A stretch of 64,000 bases of DNA from Mariprofundus erugo (GCF_005818865.1 NZ_VBRY01000001.1:348591-412590), one strand, 5' to 3'; counted from the stretch's first letter, positions 18,118 to 26,330 are shown. Notes: generated by a model not told the origin, from the sequence alone. Translations and numbers: made by a program.

Positions 18118-19149
18118 TTATGGCCAGCACGCGTGCAGAGGCAGACCCATGGCTTCATCAAGTCCGAACATCAGGTTGGCATTCTGAACTGCCTGGCCTG
18201 CTGCCCCCTTGAGCAGATTGTCGATGCAGCTGACAATCACTGCCTCATTGTCGCTAAGCAGCGAGATGCCGATATCACAGCGGTTGCTGCCGCTGACTCC
18301 GGCTGTGGAGGGGAGCTCTCCGACCGGAAGCAGACGAACGAATGGTTCATGCTGATAGGCTGCAGCAAGCAGTGCATGCCAGTTGCCGGTATCCTGCCCG
18401 GAGAGGTGCAGTGTGGTCAGCATACCACGGTTCATGGGCAGAATGTGCGGCACAAAACGGACGCGGACCTGTTTGCCTGAAAAACCTTCGGCCCACTCCT
18501 CCATTTCCCATGCATGTCTGTGCCTTGGCAGGCCGTAAGCCTTGACCGACTCATTGATTTCACAATAGAGCAGGTCTGTTTTGGCACTGCGTCCGGCTCC
18601 GGAGGTGCCCGATTTTGAATCGACAATGATGGCGGCATCAGCAAGGACGCCAGCCTTCAGTAGCGGAATCAGAGGCAGGAGTGTGGAGGTAGGGTAGCAG
18701 CCGGGATTGGCAACGAGGCTTGCGCCGGCCACCCGTTCACGGGCATGTTCACACAGGCCGTAGACGGCCTGTTCAAACAGTTCGGGGTGAGGGTGCTCGA
18801 TGCCATAGGCCTGCTGGTAGACGGCAGCCGTTTGATGACGGAAATCAGCGGAAAGATCGACGACCTTTCTGCCTTGCCGGATACATGCGGCGACACTGGC
18901 CGCCGCAGCCGCATGCGGCAGAGCGGTAAACACCAGTTCCACATCATCAGGGAGTGGTGCATCTGCCGCAGCCAGCATGATGTCGGCAATGTGACCACCG
19001 CAGCCGGGCAGCACGGAGCCGGCACGTTTGCCTGCCTGAGAGTGGGCGGCAAGGTGGGCAATGCGAAAGCGGGGGTGACCGTCAATCAGTCTTATCAGTT
19101 CGGCGCCGGTGTATCCGGTCGCACCAAGGATGGCTACAGGTATCTTCAT
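18118..19149 (-). CDS. argC: N-acetyl-gamma-glutamyl-phosphate reductase
   Basis: 343 residues. NAD(P)-binding GATGYTGAEL at 9-18; catalytic Cys151 in NPGCYPTS; LPRHRHAWEMEE with the general-acid His; C-terminal NLLKGAAGQAVQN. It reduces N-acetylglutamyl phosphate to the semialdehyde in arginine synthesis. It heads a leftward run argC - membrane protein - gamma-CA - ppx with gaps of 16 bases or overlaps. No other arginine gene is adjacent, although an ArgA-like acetyltransferase lies at 57172-57693. Confidence 0.95.
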   Translation of the reverse strand: MKIPVAILGATGYTGAELIRLIDGHPRFRIAHLAAHSQAGKRAGSVLPGCGGHIADIMLAAADAPLPDDVELVFTALPHAAAAASVAACIRQGRKVVDLSADFRHQTAAVYQQAYGIEHPHPELFEQAVYGLCEHARERVAGASLVANPGCYPTSTLLPLIPLLKAGVLADAAIIVDSKSGTSGAGRSAKTDLLYCEINESVKAYGLPRHRHAWEMEEWAEGFSGKQVRVRFVPHILPMNRGMLTTLHLSGQDTGNWHALLAAAYQHEPFVRLLPVGELPSTAGVSGSNRCDIGISLLSDNEAVIVSCIDNLLKGAAGQAVQNANLMFGLDEAMGLPLHACWP

Positions 19150-19252
19150 AGCGCATGCATGCTACGGAATGGGCCGGCGGCTTCCAAGGGTTTCGGTAGA
19201 GAGTGCGAATTTTTCTGTTGTCGCCGGTATGGTGAATATCCGTATGCATCCA

Positions 19253-19993
19253 TCAGTAGTCTGCGCTTTGCATGGCAAAAACGATCTCTCCGGCCAGCTC
19301 ATATGCCGCCTTGTCGAACAGACGGTGGAAATCGCCCTTGAGGGAGTTGATATCGTGTTCATAGGCAAAAAAAGGTTTGCCAAACTCATAGGCGTAGACA
19401 ATCCGGTCGACATCCATCAGTACCTTGCCTGTATCATACTGGGTGATGCTGGCATGATAGAGCATGAACGGGCGTACAAGGTGGAGGTTCCGTTTGAACG
19501 GCGTGTTTTTCAGTCCCCAGTCGAGAATGTCGATTCGCAGTACCGAATCGCGTCCCTGGTGTACGACCCTGTCATTGCCTTCATGGATGGAGATAAATTT
19601 CTGGGTGCGCAGTTGCTGCAGCAGGGTGGAGGGGAAATCCTGAGTCGGGGCGATACTGCTCAGGCGGTGGCGAATTTTATCTTCCTGCTCGATGTTGCGT
19701 TCAGGTTCAAAACGGTGGGCATCAGGGGGCGAGCCGGTGGCCATGGCACTGGCCATCTCGGCCATGACTCCGGCAGCATCAGAAACCGCACCGACATAAT
19801 CCTGCGGTTTTCCCTTATCAAACCTTTTGTCTCCCCGGCCGGTCAGGACAACAAACTGGCCGGTCGATTGAATTTGCACATTCAGTCGCTTGATCTGCAC
19901 GGCATCACTGCCGCTGAGGTGGTTATCTGCCGTGTCGGTGTGGCAACCGGCAAACAGCGCTGACAGCAGTAACAGGCATAATAACTGTTTCAT
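19253..19993 (-). CDS. Lipoprotein of unknown function
   Basis: 246 residues with a clear lipoprotein signal (MKQLLCLLLLSALFAGC; Cys17 would be lipidated). A very strong ribosome site, AGGAGGTGAT, precedes the ATG. The mature part mixes helices and strands, with a short Gly/Ala-rich loop (VMAEMASAMATG) near residue 80; no domain is recognised. It is 103 bases upstream of argC in the same direction, with only weak sequence support for cotranscription. Probably attached to the outer membrane and facing the periplasm. Confidence 0.75.
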   Translation of the reverse strand: MKQLLCLLLLSALFAGCHTDTADNHLSGSDAVQIKRLNVQIQSTGQFVVLTGRGDKRFDKGKPQDYVGAVSDAAGVMAEMASAMATGSPPDAHRFEPERNIEQEDKIRHRLSSIAPTQDFPSTLLQQLRTQKFISIHEGNDRVVHQGRDSVLRIDILDWGLKNTPFKRNLHLVRPFMLYHASITQYDTGKVLMDVDRIVYAYEFGKPFFAYEHDINSLKGDFHRLFDKAAYELAGEIVFAMQSADY

Positions 19994-20047
19994 ATCACCT
20001 CCTGACCTGATGCACCGGTACAGTATAGGAGATCGTGGTGCAGATTT

Positions 20048-20776
20048 CTATGCGGTGATATTGAGATCGGCGGCCTGCAGCGACTGACCGCGCAAATCCT
20101 TTGATTGATCCGATAACAAATAAAGGTAGGCCGGTACCACGCTGCTCACTGCCGGCACCTCTTTCGGATGCGTGCCGCCAAAGGCTCGTTTGAACAGCTC
20201 TGTACGCACGCGACCGGGATTGAGTGTGTTGAAGCGGTAGGGGGCATCCGGGTGTTCCATCTGCCACATGGCAGCAGCATAGCCGAGAGCCCGTTTGGCC
20301 AGGCCGTAGCCGTGCCAGTTGGCCTGATCCTCATTGATCATGTCGCAGCTGGTAAAGATGACAGAGGCTGCATTGGCACGCCTGAGCAGGGGCAGCATGA
20401 TCTGGGTCAGCATGTTCGGGGCGGTCAGGTGAATATCCAGCATCTGGCGGAAGGTGTCGGGCTTGACGTACTGCATCGGAGTGCAGCGATCAATGGAGCC
20501 GGCACAGTGTACAATGCCATCGAGGTGCGGGATCTGATCCTTGAGCGCGAGAAACAGCTTGCCATAATCATTAAAGCGCATCAGGTCGAACGGGATGCAG
20601 AGGCAGCGGCCGCCCAGCTCTTCAATCCGGTCACGGGTTTGCTGCAGGCCATCTTCCTTGCGTGCCAGGGCAATGACATTGGCTCCGGCTTCACCAAGCG
20701 CCACGGCAACACGCTGGCCGATGCCGTCCGATGCCCCCGTGACCATGATGATGCGATCCTTGAACTCTGATGACAT
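20048..20776 (-). CDS. Short-chain dehydrogenase/reductase (YciK-like)
   Basis: 242 residues from ATG 20776, preceded by GGGGAG. Classical SDR motifs: TGASDGIG at 13-20, CAG at 91-93, catalytic Ser143, Tyr157 and Lys161 (YGLAK), and NPGRVRTELF after the active site. The overall pattern, with DFMR-type FDLMRFNDY near 64 and HGYGLAKRA, resembles YciK-type oxidoreductases of unknown substrate. It is divergent from ettA; the 208 bases between their starts should hold both promoters, but I see no convincing consensus pair. Confidence 0.85.
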   Translation of the reverse strand: MSSEFKDRIIMVTGASDGIGQRVAVALGEAGANVIALARKEDGLQQTRDRIEELGGRCLCIPFDLMRFNDYGKLFLALKDQIPHLDGIVHCAGSIDRCTPMQYVKPDTFRQMLDIHLTAPNMLTQIMLPLLRRANAASVIFTSCDMINEDQANWHGYGLAKRALGYAAAMWQMEHPDAPYRFNTLNPGRVRTELFKRAFGGTHPKEVPAVSSVVPAYLYLLSDQSKDLRGQSLQAADLNITA

Positions 20777-20984
20777 GCTGTCTCCCCTCCCGTGTTGCAA
20801 ATAAGCAGTAACTGTATTTTCGCAGCGCAGCGTACGCAGGGGAGCTGGCGTAGTACAGCTTAAATGGTCGTTTGCGACTGATTCCATACTCCCGGAGCGC
20901 TGATATGGTCATCCTTTGATGCTTGCGACCTTTCAGCCGCGTCAACAGCTGCTATGCTTTGCCGATCTTCATTCAGGGGTTCAT

Positions 20985-22658
20985 ATGGCCGATTATCAGT
21001 ATATCTATTCAATGCAGGGTGTAGGCAAGGTGGTTGCCGGTAAAAAAGAGATTCTGAAAGACATCTATCTCTCTTTCTTCCCGGGGGCCAAAATTGGTGT
21101 GCTGGGCCTCAATGGCTCGGGTAAATCGACACTGCTGCGCATTATGGCGGGGCTGGACAGTGATATTCTCGGTGAGGTGATGCTGGCACCGGGCATTCGT
21201 GTCGGTTATCTGCCACAGGAGCCGGATCTGGATCCGGCCAAGGATGTGCGCGGCAATGTTGAGGAAGCTGTGCAGCCGATCAAGGATGCATTGGCCGAAC
21301 TGGATGCGGTCTATGCTGCTTATGCGGACCCTGATGCCGATTTCGATGCGATTGCTGCCAAACAGGCACGGCTTGAGGCGTTTATCGAAGCCAGTGACGG
21401 GCATAACCTGGATCGCAAGCTGGGTGTCGCTGCCGATGCATTGCGTCTGCCGCCGTGGGATGCGGATGTGACCAAACTTTCCGGTGGCGAGCGCCGCCGT
21501 GTGGCGCTCTGCCGTCTGCTGCTCTCGGGTCCTGATATGCTGCTGCTCGATGAGCCGACCAACCATCTCGATGCCGAGTCGGTTGCCTGGCTTGAGCGCT
21601 TCCTGCACGACTATCCGGGCACCGTGGTTGCCGTGACCCATGACCGTTACTTCCTGGATAATGTGGCCGGCTGGATTCTGGAGCTGGATCGTGGTCGCGG
21701 TATTCCGTTTGAAGGCAACTACTCATCATGGCTTGAGCAGAAGGAGAAGCGTCTGGCTGTAGAGGAGAAGCAGGAGTCCTCCCGTCAGAAGGCGATGAAA
21801 CAGGAGCTTGAGTGGGTACGGGCCGGCACCAAGGGGCGGCATGCCAAGTCCAAGGCCCGACTGAAGGCATTTGATGAGCTGGCCAGCCGTGAAGTGCAGG
21901 AGCGTAACGCCACCAAACAGATCTTTATTCCATCCGGCGAGCGTTTGGGCAATACGGTGATCAGGGCGGAGAATGTCAGCAAGGGCTTTGGTGATCGTCT
22001 GCTGGTGGAGGATCTGAACTTTGATCTGCCGCGCGGCGGTATCGTCGGCATCATCGGTGCCAATGGTGCCGGTAAGACGACGCTGTTCCGTATGCTGACC
22101 GGTCAGGAAACGCCTGACTCCGGTACGCTGACCATCGGTGAGACGGTGAAGCTCTCCTATGTCGATCAGTCGCGTGATGCTCTGGACGATAACAAGACCG
22201 TATGGGAGGAGATCTCCGGCGGTTCCGATTCGATGTACCTGGGTAAAACAGAGGTGCCGAGCCGGGCCTATTGCGGGCGGTTCAACTTCAAGGGCGGTGA
22301 TCAGCAGAAAAAGATCAGCATGCTTTCCGGCGGTGAACGCAATCGTGTCCATCTGGCCAAGATGCTGAAGGAGGGCGGCAATGTACTGCTGCTCGACGAG
22401 CCGACCAATGACCTTGATGTGGAAACCCTGCGTGCGCTCGAAGAGGCACTGCTCGATTTTGCCGGCTGTGCCGTAGTGATCTCGCATGACCGCTGGTTCC
22501 TCGATCGTGTGGCTACCCACATGCTTGCCTTTGAAGGCGAAGGCCATGTCGAATGGTTTGAGGGTAACTTCGAAGAGTATGAGGCGGACAAGAAGCGTCG
22601 CCTTGGTGACGATGCCGTTCAGCCGCATCGTCTGAAATACAAAAAACTGGTGAAGTAA
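20985..22658 (+). CDS. ettA: Energy-dependent translational throttle protein, ABC-F ATPase
   Basis: 557 residues; ATG 20985 follows AGGGG and begins the conserved [10 protein letters not shown]. Two ABC domains: Walker [12 protein letters not shown] and [12 protein letters not shown]; signatures [16 protein letters not shown] and [16 protein letters not shown]; Walker [12 protein letters not shown] and [11 protein letters not shown]. The linker around residue 250-310 ([20 protein letters not shown]) is the EttA P-site tRNA interaction motif region. It binds the ribosomal E site and gates the first elongation step according to the ATP/ADP ratio. Not a transporter: there are no membrane segments. 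A strong terminator follows. Confidence 0.95.
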   Translation: MADYQYIYSMQGVGKVVAGKKEILKDIYLSFFPGAKIGVLGLNGSGKSTLLRIMAGLDSDILGEVMLAPGIRVGYLPQEPDLDPAKDVRGNVEEAVQPIKDALAELDAVYAAYADPDADFDAIAAKQARLEAFIEASDGHNLDRKLGVAADALRLPPWDADVTKLSGGERRRVALCRLLLSGPDMLLLDEPTNHLDAESVAWLERFLHDYPGTVVAVTHDRYFLDNVAGWILELDRGRGIPFEGNYSSWLEQKEKRLAVEEKQESSRQKAMKQELEWVRAGTKGRHAKSKARLKAFDELASREVQERNATKQIFIPSGERLGNTVIRAENVSKGFGDRLLVEDLNFDLPRGGIVGIIGANGAGKTTLFRMLTGQETPDSGTLTIGETVKLSYVDQSRDALDDNKTVWEEISGGSDSMYLGKTEVPSRAYCGRFNFKGGDQQKKISMLSGGERNRVHLAKMLKEGGNVLLLDEPTNDLDVETLRALEEALLDFAGCAVVISHDRWFLDRVATHMLAFEGEGHVEWFEGNFEEYEADKKRRLGDDAVQPHRLKYKKLVK

Positions 22659-22675
22659 AACCGGTACCGGGAAAG

Positions 22676-22701
22676 AGGGCGGCCATAAGGCCGCCCTGTT
22701 T
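22676..22701 (+). terminator. Intrinsic terminator after ettA
   Basis: Perfect 9-bp stem AGGGCGGCC / GGCCGCCCT with an ATAA loop, followed by GTTT, 17 bases after the ettA stop. Confidence 0.85.
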
Positions 22702-22894
22702 GCTGGATCGATGCACTGTTCTGTGTCGCAATCTGGCTCTCTCTCCTGCTGAAGAGAGCCCGGCGCTGGATGCTGCCTCTGATCAGAAGGATGGACAGGA
22801 AGCCATTGCGGAGTAGGCCGGGGGGGCTTGTTTGTTCATGCAATGAGTCTGTTGGCCCTACGCTTCTACGTCGGGAAGCCCGTTTGTCCCATAT

Positions 22895-23083
22895 TCAGGG
22901 AGTTTTCCCTTTGATCCCGAAACGGGGCAACACCTGTTCGAAAGATTCTCCCCGATAATCACAGGCGGAATGCAGAAATTGTTCCACCCAGCTCTGCATA
23001 TATGCGGCTGTTTTCGTAGTTGCGAACCGCTTCGCCAACAGGAACGGGCGATACGTTTCTGCAATCGCATGAATCTTATCCAT
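22895..23083 (-). pseudogene. Short leftward ORF, possible N-terminal remnant of an integron integrase
   Basis: 62 codons from ATG 23083 (AGG just upstream) to TGA. The predicted peptide (MDKIHAIAETYRPFLLAKRF at the start, then AAYMQSWVEQFLH) resembles the helical SAM-like core-binding domain at the N-terminus of tyrosine recombinases; the catalytic domain is absent, and no R-H-R-Y motifs are visible further left before ettA. What supports the idea is context: it points away from three cassettes with attC sites, exactly as intI does in an integron. Family assignment from 62 residues is weak; it could be an unrelated small protein. Confidence 0.35.
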
Positions 23084-23093
23084 AATGCCTGGA

Positions 23094-23145
23094 TATTGGA
23101 TCACCCGTGTTAGATATATCAATACCTAACACGGGTGATCCAATA
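23094..23145. repeat. Perfect 20-bp inverted repeat upstream of the integrase-like ORF
   Basis: TATTGGATCACCCGTGTTAG at 23094-23113 is exactly complementary to 23126-23145, with a 12-base AT-rich spacer. It begins 11 bases from the ATG of the leftward ORF and lies between it and the first cassette. It could be an operator, a strong hairpin in either transcript, or a scar of insertion. Confidence 0.9.
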
Positions 23146-23276
23146 GCTGATTAGTAAACCCCTTGTCATTTCAACCTTTTGACAATGCTCGAATGCCCCG
23201 CTACCTTGAGAAGGTCTACCTGGGGAGGGAGTCATGATGATTTTGCCGACAAAAAGATACTTATACCTATTAATAA

Positions 23277-23283
23277 GTTATGC
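23277..23283 (+). other. Candidate integron core site (GTTATGC) at the head of the cassette array
   Basis: GTTATGC matches the R' boxes of the three attC sites further right (GTTATGT, GTTAGGC, GTTATAC). It is 194 bases from the integrase-like ORF start and just before cassette 1, the place expected for the attI/cassette junction. A 7-base match is weak by itself. Confidence 0.35.
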
Positions 23284-23292
23284 GGTACAACC

Positions 23293-23700
23293 ATGAAGAT
23301 TGAGAATGGGAATAATTATTTGGAGTTAGAAGTGTCACTCGAGGAAGATGAAACACTTCCAAGCTACGGTGATGCTTATGTCATTATTTCAGTCAATTCA
23401 AATGGCTTTAGTGGAAAAAACGATTTATGGGTTAGTGCTGAAGGGTTGCAAGAGTTTTGTGCTTCGTTAGTAAAGTTGGAAAAGGAAAGAATAGGTGAAG
23501 CCACTCTAAGTTCTATTTCACCAGGAGAGTTAGATCTTAAAATCTACTCTGTAGACTCTTTGGGCCATCTTGCGGTTGCAGGCACTACTGGCTACGAAGT
23601 GACTAACATGCATCATAGTCTTACATTTGGTTTTGAGTTTGAGGGGTCTCAGTTAGTAAAAGCGGTAGCTTTACCATGGGTGAAGCGAAATGCCGCATAA
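23293..23700 (+). CDS. Integron cassette 1 protein, WapI/DUF6228-like
   Basis: 135 residues from ATG 23293 (MKIENGNNYLELEVSLEEDE); an upstream in-frame start at 23179 would run through the putative attI region. The sequence is beta-rich with alternating acidic and hydrophobic residues, a central helix (EGLQEFCASLVKLEKERIG) and FGFEFEGSQLVKAV near the end. It resembles small cassette-borne proteins annotated as WapI-type immunity or DUF6228; I hold that at low confidence. Base composition is clearly more AT-rich than the flanking chromosome. The stop TAA overlaps the first attC site. Confidence 0.7.
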   Translation: MKIENGNNYLELEVSLEEDETLPSYGDAYVIISVNSNGFSGKNDLWVSAEGLQEFCASLVKLEKERIGEATLSSISPGELDLKIYSVDSLGHLAVAGTTGYEVTNMHHSLTFGFEFEGSQLVKAVALPWVKRNAA

Positions 23701-23766
23701 CAAGGCGCTCAAAATGGACGCAAATTTCGCTGCGCTTCATTTGCGCCCTTTAGCTTGGCGTTATGT
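23695..23766 (+). repeat. attC recombination site 1
   Basis: R'' GCATAAC at 23695 pairs with R' GTTATGT at 23760. Between them lie the L boxes and a long imperfect palindrome (GGACGCAAAT ... ATTTGCGCC). Length is 72 bp. It directly follows the cassette 1 stop codon, the standard cassette layout. Confidence 0.92.
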
Positions 23767-23839
23767 CTTGACAGGTTTCGTCGATTAGCCTGCCATTTCA
23801 TACATTCACCTCAATTATTCACTCTTATAGGAGATACTC

Positions 23840-24463
23840 GTGTATAGATTAATACTCATTCTGTTGGTTGGAATTTTAAGTTCATGTGCATCAGGCCCAA
23901 ACCCAAATCCTGGAGAGCGAATTACTGATGTTGGGTGGACATCAGGAAACTATGTAAAGGATTGGCCTCTTGTTCGAGAGAAAGCTGAATTGGGGCAACC
24001 GTGGGCTCAACTGCGATTAGGGATATTCTATGTGTACGGCTGGGGAGTAGAGCAAAACTTCTCAGAAGCAGCCAAATGGTACGCGAAGGCATCAATCCAA
24101 ATAGCTGAAGGTGACTGGGCAAATGGCAAAATCGTTGGTGCAACCGGCAAACCGGGGTATTTCAACCAAAATAGCGATGCTTATATGGCCAGATACAATC
24201 TATCCGAGTTTTATCTTAATGGGCGTGGTGTTCAGAAAGATAATGTATTGGCATATGCCCTGATAAAGAGTGTCGTTGAAGCCCAAAAAGGAAAATCAAT
24301 TTTCTTTTGTTGTGAATTTAATGGTGGCCGATATATCTCGAATACCGACATAACCAAACGCTTTGATGAAATAAAGAATGCGATGTCCACAGCGGAGTTA
24401 AGCAAAGCCGATGCAATTTCTGAAGGTGAGCTTGTGCATTTGCTACAAGTGGCGTCTCAATGA
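23840..24463 (+). CDS. Integron cassette 2: lipoprotein with Sel1-like repeats
   Basis: 207 residues; GTG 23840 follows AGGAG. Signal peptide with lipobox LSSC (Cys16). Two Sel1 repeats are visible: WAQLRLGIFYVYGWGVEQNF with SEAAKWYAKAS, and MARYNLSEFYLNGRGVQKDN with VLAYALIKS. Sel1 lipoproteins scaffold protein contacts in the periplasm. The gene is AT-rich and bounded by attC sites 1 and 2, so it is a mobile cassette; 79 bases separate attC 1 from its start. Confidence 0.88.
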   Translation: MYRLILILLVGILSSCASGPNPNPGERITDVGWTSGNYVKDWPLVREKAELGQPWAQLRLGIFYVYGWGVEQNFSEAAKWYAKASIQIAEGDWANGKIVGATGKPGYFNQNSDAYMARYNLSEFYLNGRGVQKDNVLAYALIKSVVEAQKGKSIFFCCEFNGGRYISNTDITKRFDEIKNAMSTAELSKADAISEGELVHLLQVASQ

Positions 24464-24466
24464 ATT

Positions 24467-24533
24467 ACATAACAAAAGGCTTCAAGGGACATCGTCGCTA
24501 TCGCGCCGCTGCCCCTGAGCCTCGGCGTTAGGC
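24467..24533 (+). repeat. attC recombination site 2
   Basis: ACATAAC at 24467 pairs imperfectly with GTTAGGC at 24527. An inner palindrome (AAGGCTTCAAGGG ... CCCCTGAGCCT) separates them. Length is 67 bp; it starts 3 bases after the cassette 2 stop. Confidence 0.88.
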
Positions 24534-24620
24534 GTAAGGTTTGAAAAATTATATTTATATGAAATCCGGGAGAATTAACTCCTTGTCTCTAAATCGTTCC
24601 GTGCACAACTAGGTGGTTTT

Positions 24621-24986
24621 ATGAAAGTTTATTATGTAGTTCTATATGTAAAAGATGCAGAAGAAAGCCTAAAATTCTGGAAAGAAAAAGCTGGAATGAT
24701 ATCAAAAGGCATGAAGGAAGCAGGTGGTTTTAAAATCCACAAAATTGGTTTTCCCGATCAGGATTTTGCATTCGAGCTAGTGCCTCTCGAATTGATGAAA
24801 GATAATCCGAATAATCTAAATTTGGGGACGCCGTCGATTTGTTTTTCTACCGCAGACCTAACTGGATTAAGAGAATCTTTGGTGCAAAGAGGTGTGCAGG
24901 CAACTGACATTGCTAATCATTTTGGTTCTAATAGTTTTGCTTTCAGTGACAATAATGGGAATTGGTTTGCAGCAGTACAACAATAG
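24621..24986 (+). CDS. Integron cassette 3: VOC-superfamily (glyoxalase/bleomycin-resistance-like) protein
   Basis: 121 residues with the two beta-alpha-beta-beta-beta modules of the vicinal oxygen chelate fold: VVLYVKDAEESLKFWKEKAG at the start, a central strand FAFELVPLE, then STADLTGLRESLVQRGVQAT and a final FAFSDNNGNWFAAVQ. VOC proteins bind a metal and act on small molecules or sequester antibiotics, and they are frequent integron cargo. The substrate cannot be predicted. ATG follows AGGTGG at short spacing. AT-rich, between attC 2 and attC 3. Confidence 0.88.
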   Translation: MKVYYVVLYVKDAEESLKFWKEKAGMISKGMKEAGGFKIHKIGFPDQDFAFELVPLELMKDNPNNLNLGTPSICFSTADLTGLRESLVQRGVQATDIANHFGSNSFAFSDNNGNWFAAVQQ

Positions 24987-25044
24987 CAAGATAGGTAGCA
25001 TCACGTGTGGCTCAAAGATTTAGGGTAACAGTGAGAGATGTAAC

Positions 25045-25116
25045 GCCTAACACTACGCTCAAAATGGACGCCAATTCCGCTGCGCTCCATTGGCGCCTTT
25101 TAGCTTAGCGTTATAC
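25045..25116 (+). repeat. attC recombination site 3
   Basis: GCCTAAC at 25045 and GTTATAC at 25110 enclose a palindrome that is nearly the same sequence as attC 1 (shared CTCAAAATGGACGC and TTTAGCTT blocks). This homogeneity is typical of sedentary chromosomal integrons. Length is 72 bp. Confidence 0.92.
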
Positions 25117-25134
25117 GTCGCGGGAATTATCTCT

Positions 25135-25557
25135 ATGAGCAATAGCTGCCCGGTTTGCAATACGCCTTTACTGGCGCAACCCTTAAATGCTGGCGGAAGA
25201 GATGCAACGCAATTTTCTTGCCCAAGATGCGGAAGATTTGTCCTTACAGGCACACTGATCGCAACACTACCGCATACACTTGCATCAACCCCGGATGCTG
25301 CTGCAAAGTTGAGTCACGCGCTTCACCGAGCGCAGGAAGTGAATTCCGAAGTGTGTTTTTCCACTTCGACAATCGAAGAAATCTTGCTGCGCCCGCTCCC
25401 GCGTCCGCAGGAGCAGGCTGACCTGCTTGTCCGGTGGTTGGCCCTAAATATTCCCGGCCCTGGCGAACTTGTAGACCTTTCTCCGAGAACACACGCAGGC
25501 ATAGTTGGAGCCAAATCCGATAGTGCCGGGGTCAGGTATGATATTTGGGTGTTTTGA
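25135..25557 (+). pseudogene. Cassette 4: truncated zinc-ribbon protein gene
   Basis: ATG 25135 opens 18 bases after attC 3 and begins with a zinc ribbon (CPVC, then CPRCGRF about 27 residues later). About 130 residues follow before the sequence runs into the duplicated segment at 25523; the last 11 residues (AGVRYDIWVF and stop) are encoded by that unrelated DNA. No attC follows. N-terminal ribbons of this kind often precede a longer domain, so I read this as a cassette gene that lost its 3' part and attC when the segment arrived. It is GC-richer than cassettes 1-3. Confidence 0.65.
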
Positions 25558-25818
25558 GCGGAATGGTTGGCTCTGGCGCGCAAGCCAAGGGTCATATTCC
25601 CGGCGGGGAATGGGAACTGTGACTGGCATGATGGTGAAGGCCGGGGAGCTCAGATTCTTGGCCCCAGTCTTTTCAGGCCGGTCATCACCGTTGCCAGCTT
25701 ATCTGTCACCTGTTGCAGCTTTTTCTCCAGCTGGGGCTCATGGTTTTTGCACGCCATTTCCAGCTGCAGCAGCGATTGATACAGCTCATGCATGCCCAGG
25801 TTGCCGGCGACACCTTTG
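25523..25818. repeat. Segmental duplication, left copy (296 bp)
   Basis: Matches 26842-27137 over 296 bp with about three differences by eye (offset 1319 bp throughout). It begins at GTGCCGGGGTCAGG and breaks at CACCTTTG, where the right copy continues into the intact kinase gene. It interrupts cassette 4. Confidence 0.95.
25650..25818 (-). pseudogene. Orphan copy of the histidine-kinase C-terminus (end of HPt domain)
   Basis: Within the left duplicate, 55 codons plus a stop encode KGVAGNLGMHELYQSLLQLE and the remainder of the last helices found at the end of the hybrid kinase at 26969. The phosphoacceptor His (in HSLKG) lies just outside and is missing. A longer minus-strand frame to 25880 exists but its extra residues come from the 40-bp repeats. 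Not expected to be functional. Confidence 0.9.
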
Positions 25819-25820
25819 GC

Positions 25821-25898
25821 GTCCGGGTCAGGCTTGACAATTGGGTGTTTGAAAAATTGCGTCCGGGTCAGGCTTGACAATTGGGTGTTTGAAAAATT
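25821..25898. repeat. Tandem pair of 40-bp repeats related to the duplication end motif
   Basis: GTCCGGGTCAGGCTTGACAA and the following TTGGGTGTTTGAAAAATT occur at 25821 and again at 25861, exactly 40 bp apart. The unit is related to the sequence at 25527 and 26846 (GGGGTCAGG, TGA, TTTGGGTGTTT). Confidence 0.9.
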
Positions 25899-25993
25899 AG
25901 GAGGCCAGGGTTAGGTCTTGTCTGGCGCATTTGCGGTGTTAGGTGATTCCTGCTGACCCGGATGCCAGTGTTATGAAAATGCTCTCACTGTAA

Positions 25994-26016
25994 TCTGGCT
26001 CCATATTGGATCCAGA
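25994..26016. promoter_or_regulatory. Candidate operator of the toxin-antitoxin pair
   Basis: 23-bp palindrome TCTGG-C-TCCA-TAT-TGGA-T-CCAGA with 9 of 10 base pairs matching, centred 65 bases upstream of the antitoxin ATG. DUF1778 antitoxins are ribbon-helix-helix proteins that repress their own operon through such sites. Confidence 0.5.
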
Positions 26017-26069
26017 TGTGGACCGGTTTTATATGTATGCGTATCATTGCGCTTGCAGGAGGAAACCGA

Positions 26070-26330
26070 ATGTCATCGCTTCATCGCATATCTGCACGTG
26101 TATCTGAAGAAAATCGCGCCCTGGTTCACCAAGCTGCTGATCTTGCCGGTTTGTCGGTTGCTGATTTCCTGATTGCTGCTGCCCTTGAGGAAGCCCATCG
26201 TATTATTGAGAGAGAACAAACGGTGACGATTTCCCGGTCTTACGCCCGTTCCTTCTTTGCCGCTTTGGATAATCCGCCTCAGCCGAACGCTGCATTGATT
26301 GCTGCCGTGAGAGAGTACAGGAACAATTGA
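26070..26330 (+). CDS. DUF1778 antitoxin (TacA-like, ribbon-helix-helix)
   Basis: 86 residues from ATG 26070, preceded by an exact AGGAGG. N-terminal RHH segment (HRISARVSEENRALVHQAAD, then LAGLSVADFLIAAALEEA) and a C-terminal tail of SYARSFFAALDNPPQPNAAL, the toxin-neutralising region of TacA-type antitoxins. The TGA overlaps the TTG of the GNAT toxin. It would bind and inactivate the toxin and repress the operon. The whole pair lies between two copies of a 296-bp duplication. Confidence 0.93.
   Translation: MSSLHRISARVSEENRALVHQAADLAGLSVADFLIAAALEEAHRIIEREQTVTISRSYARSFFAALDNPPQPNAALIAAVREYRNN

Noticed and set aside
22619..22843. Minus-strand frame over the ettA terminator
   Set aside because: It reads through a strong terminator hairpin and the end of ettA, with no ribosome site or family.
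25650..25880. 76-codon minus-strand ORF as a free HPt protein
   Set aside because: It lacks the phosphoacceptor His; its start is supplied by the 40-bp repeats. It is a duplicated fragment.
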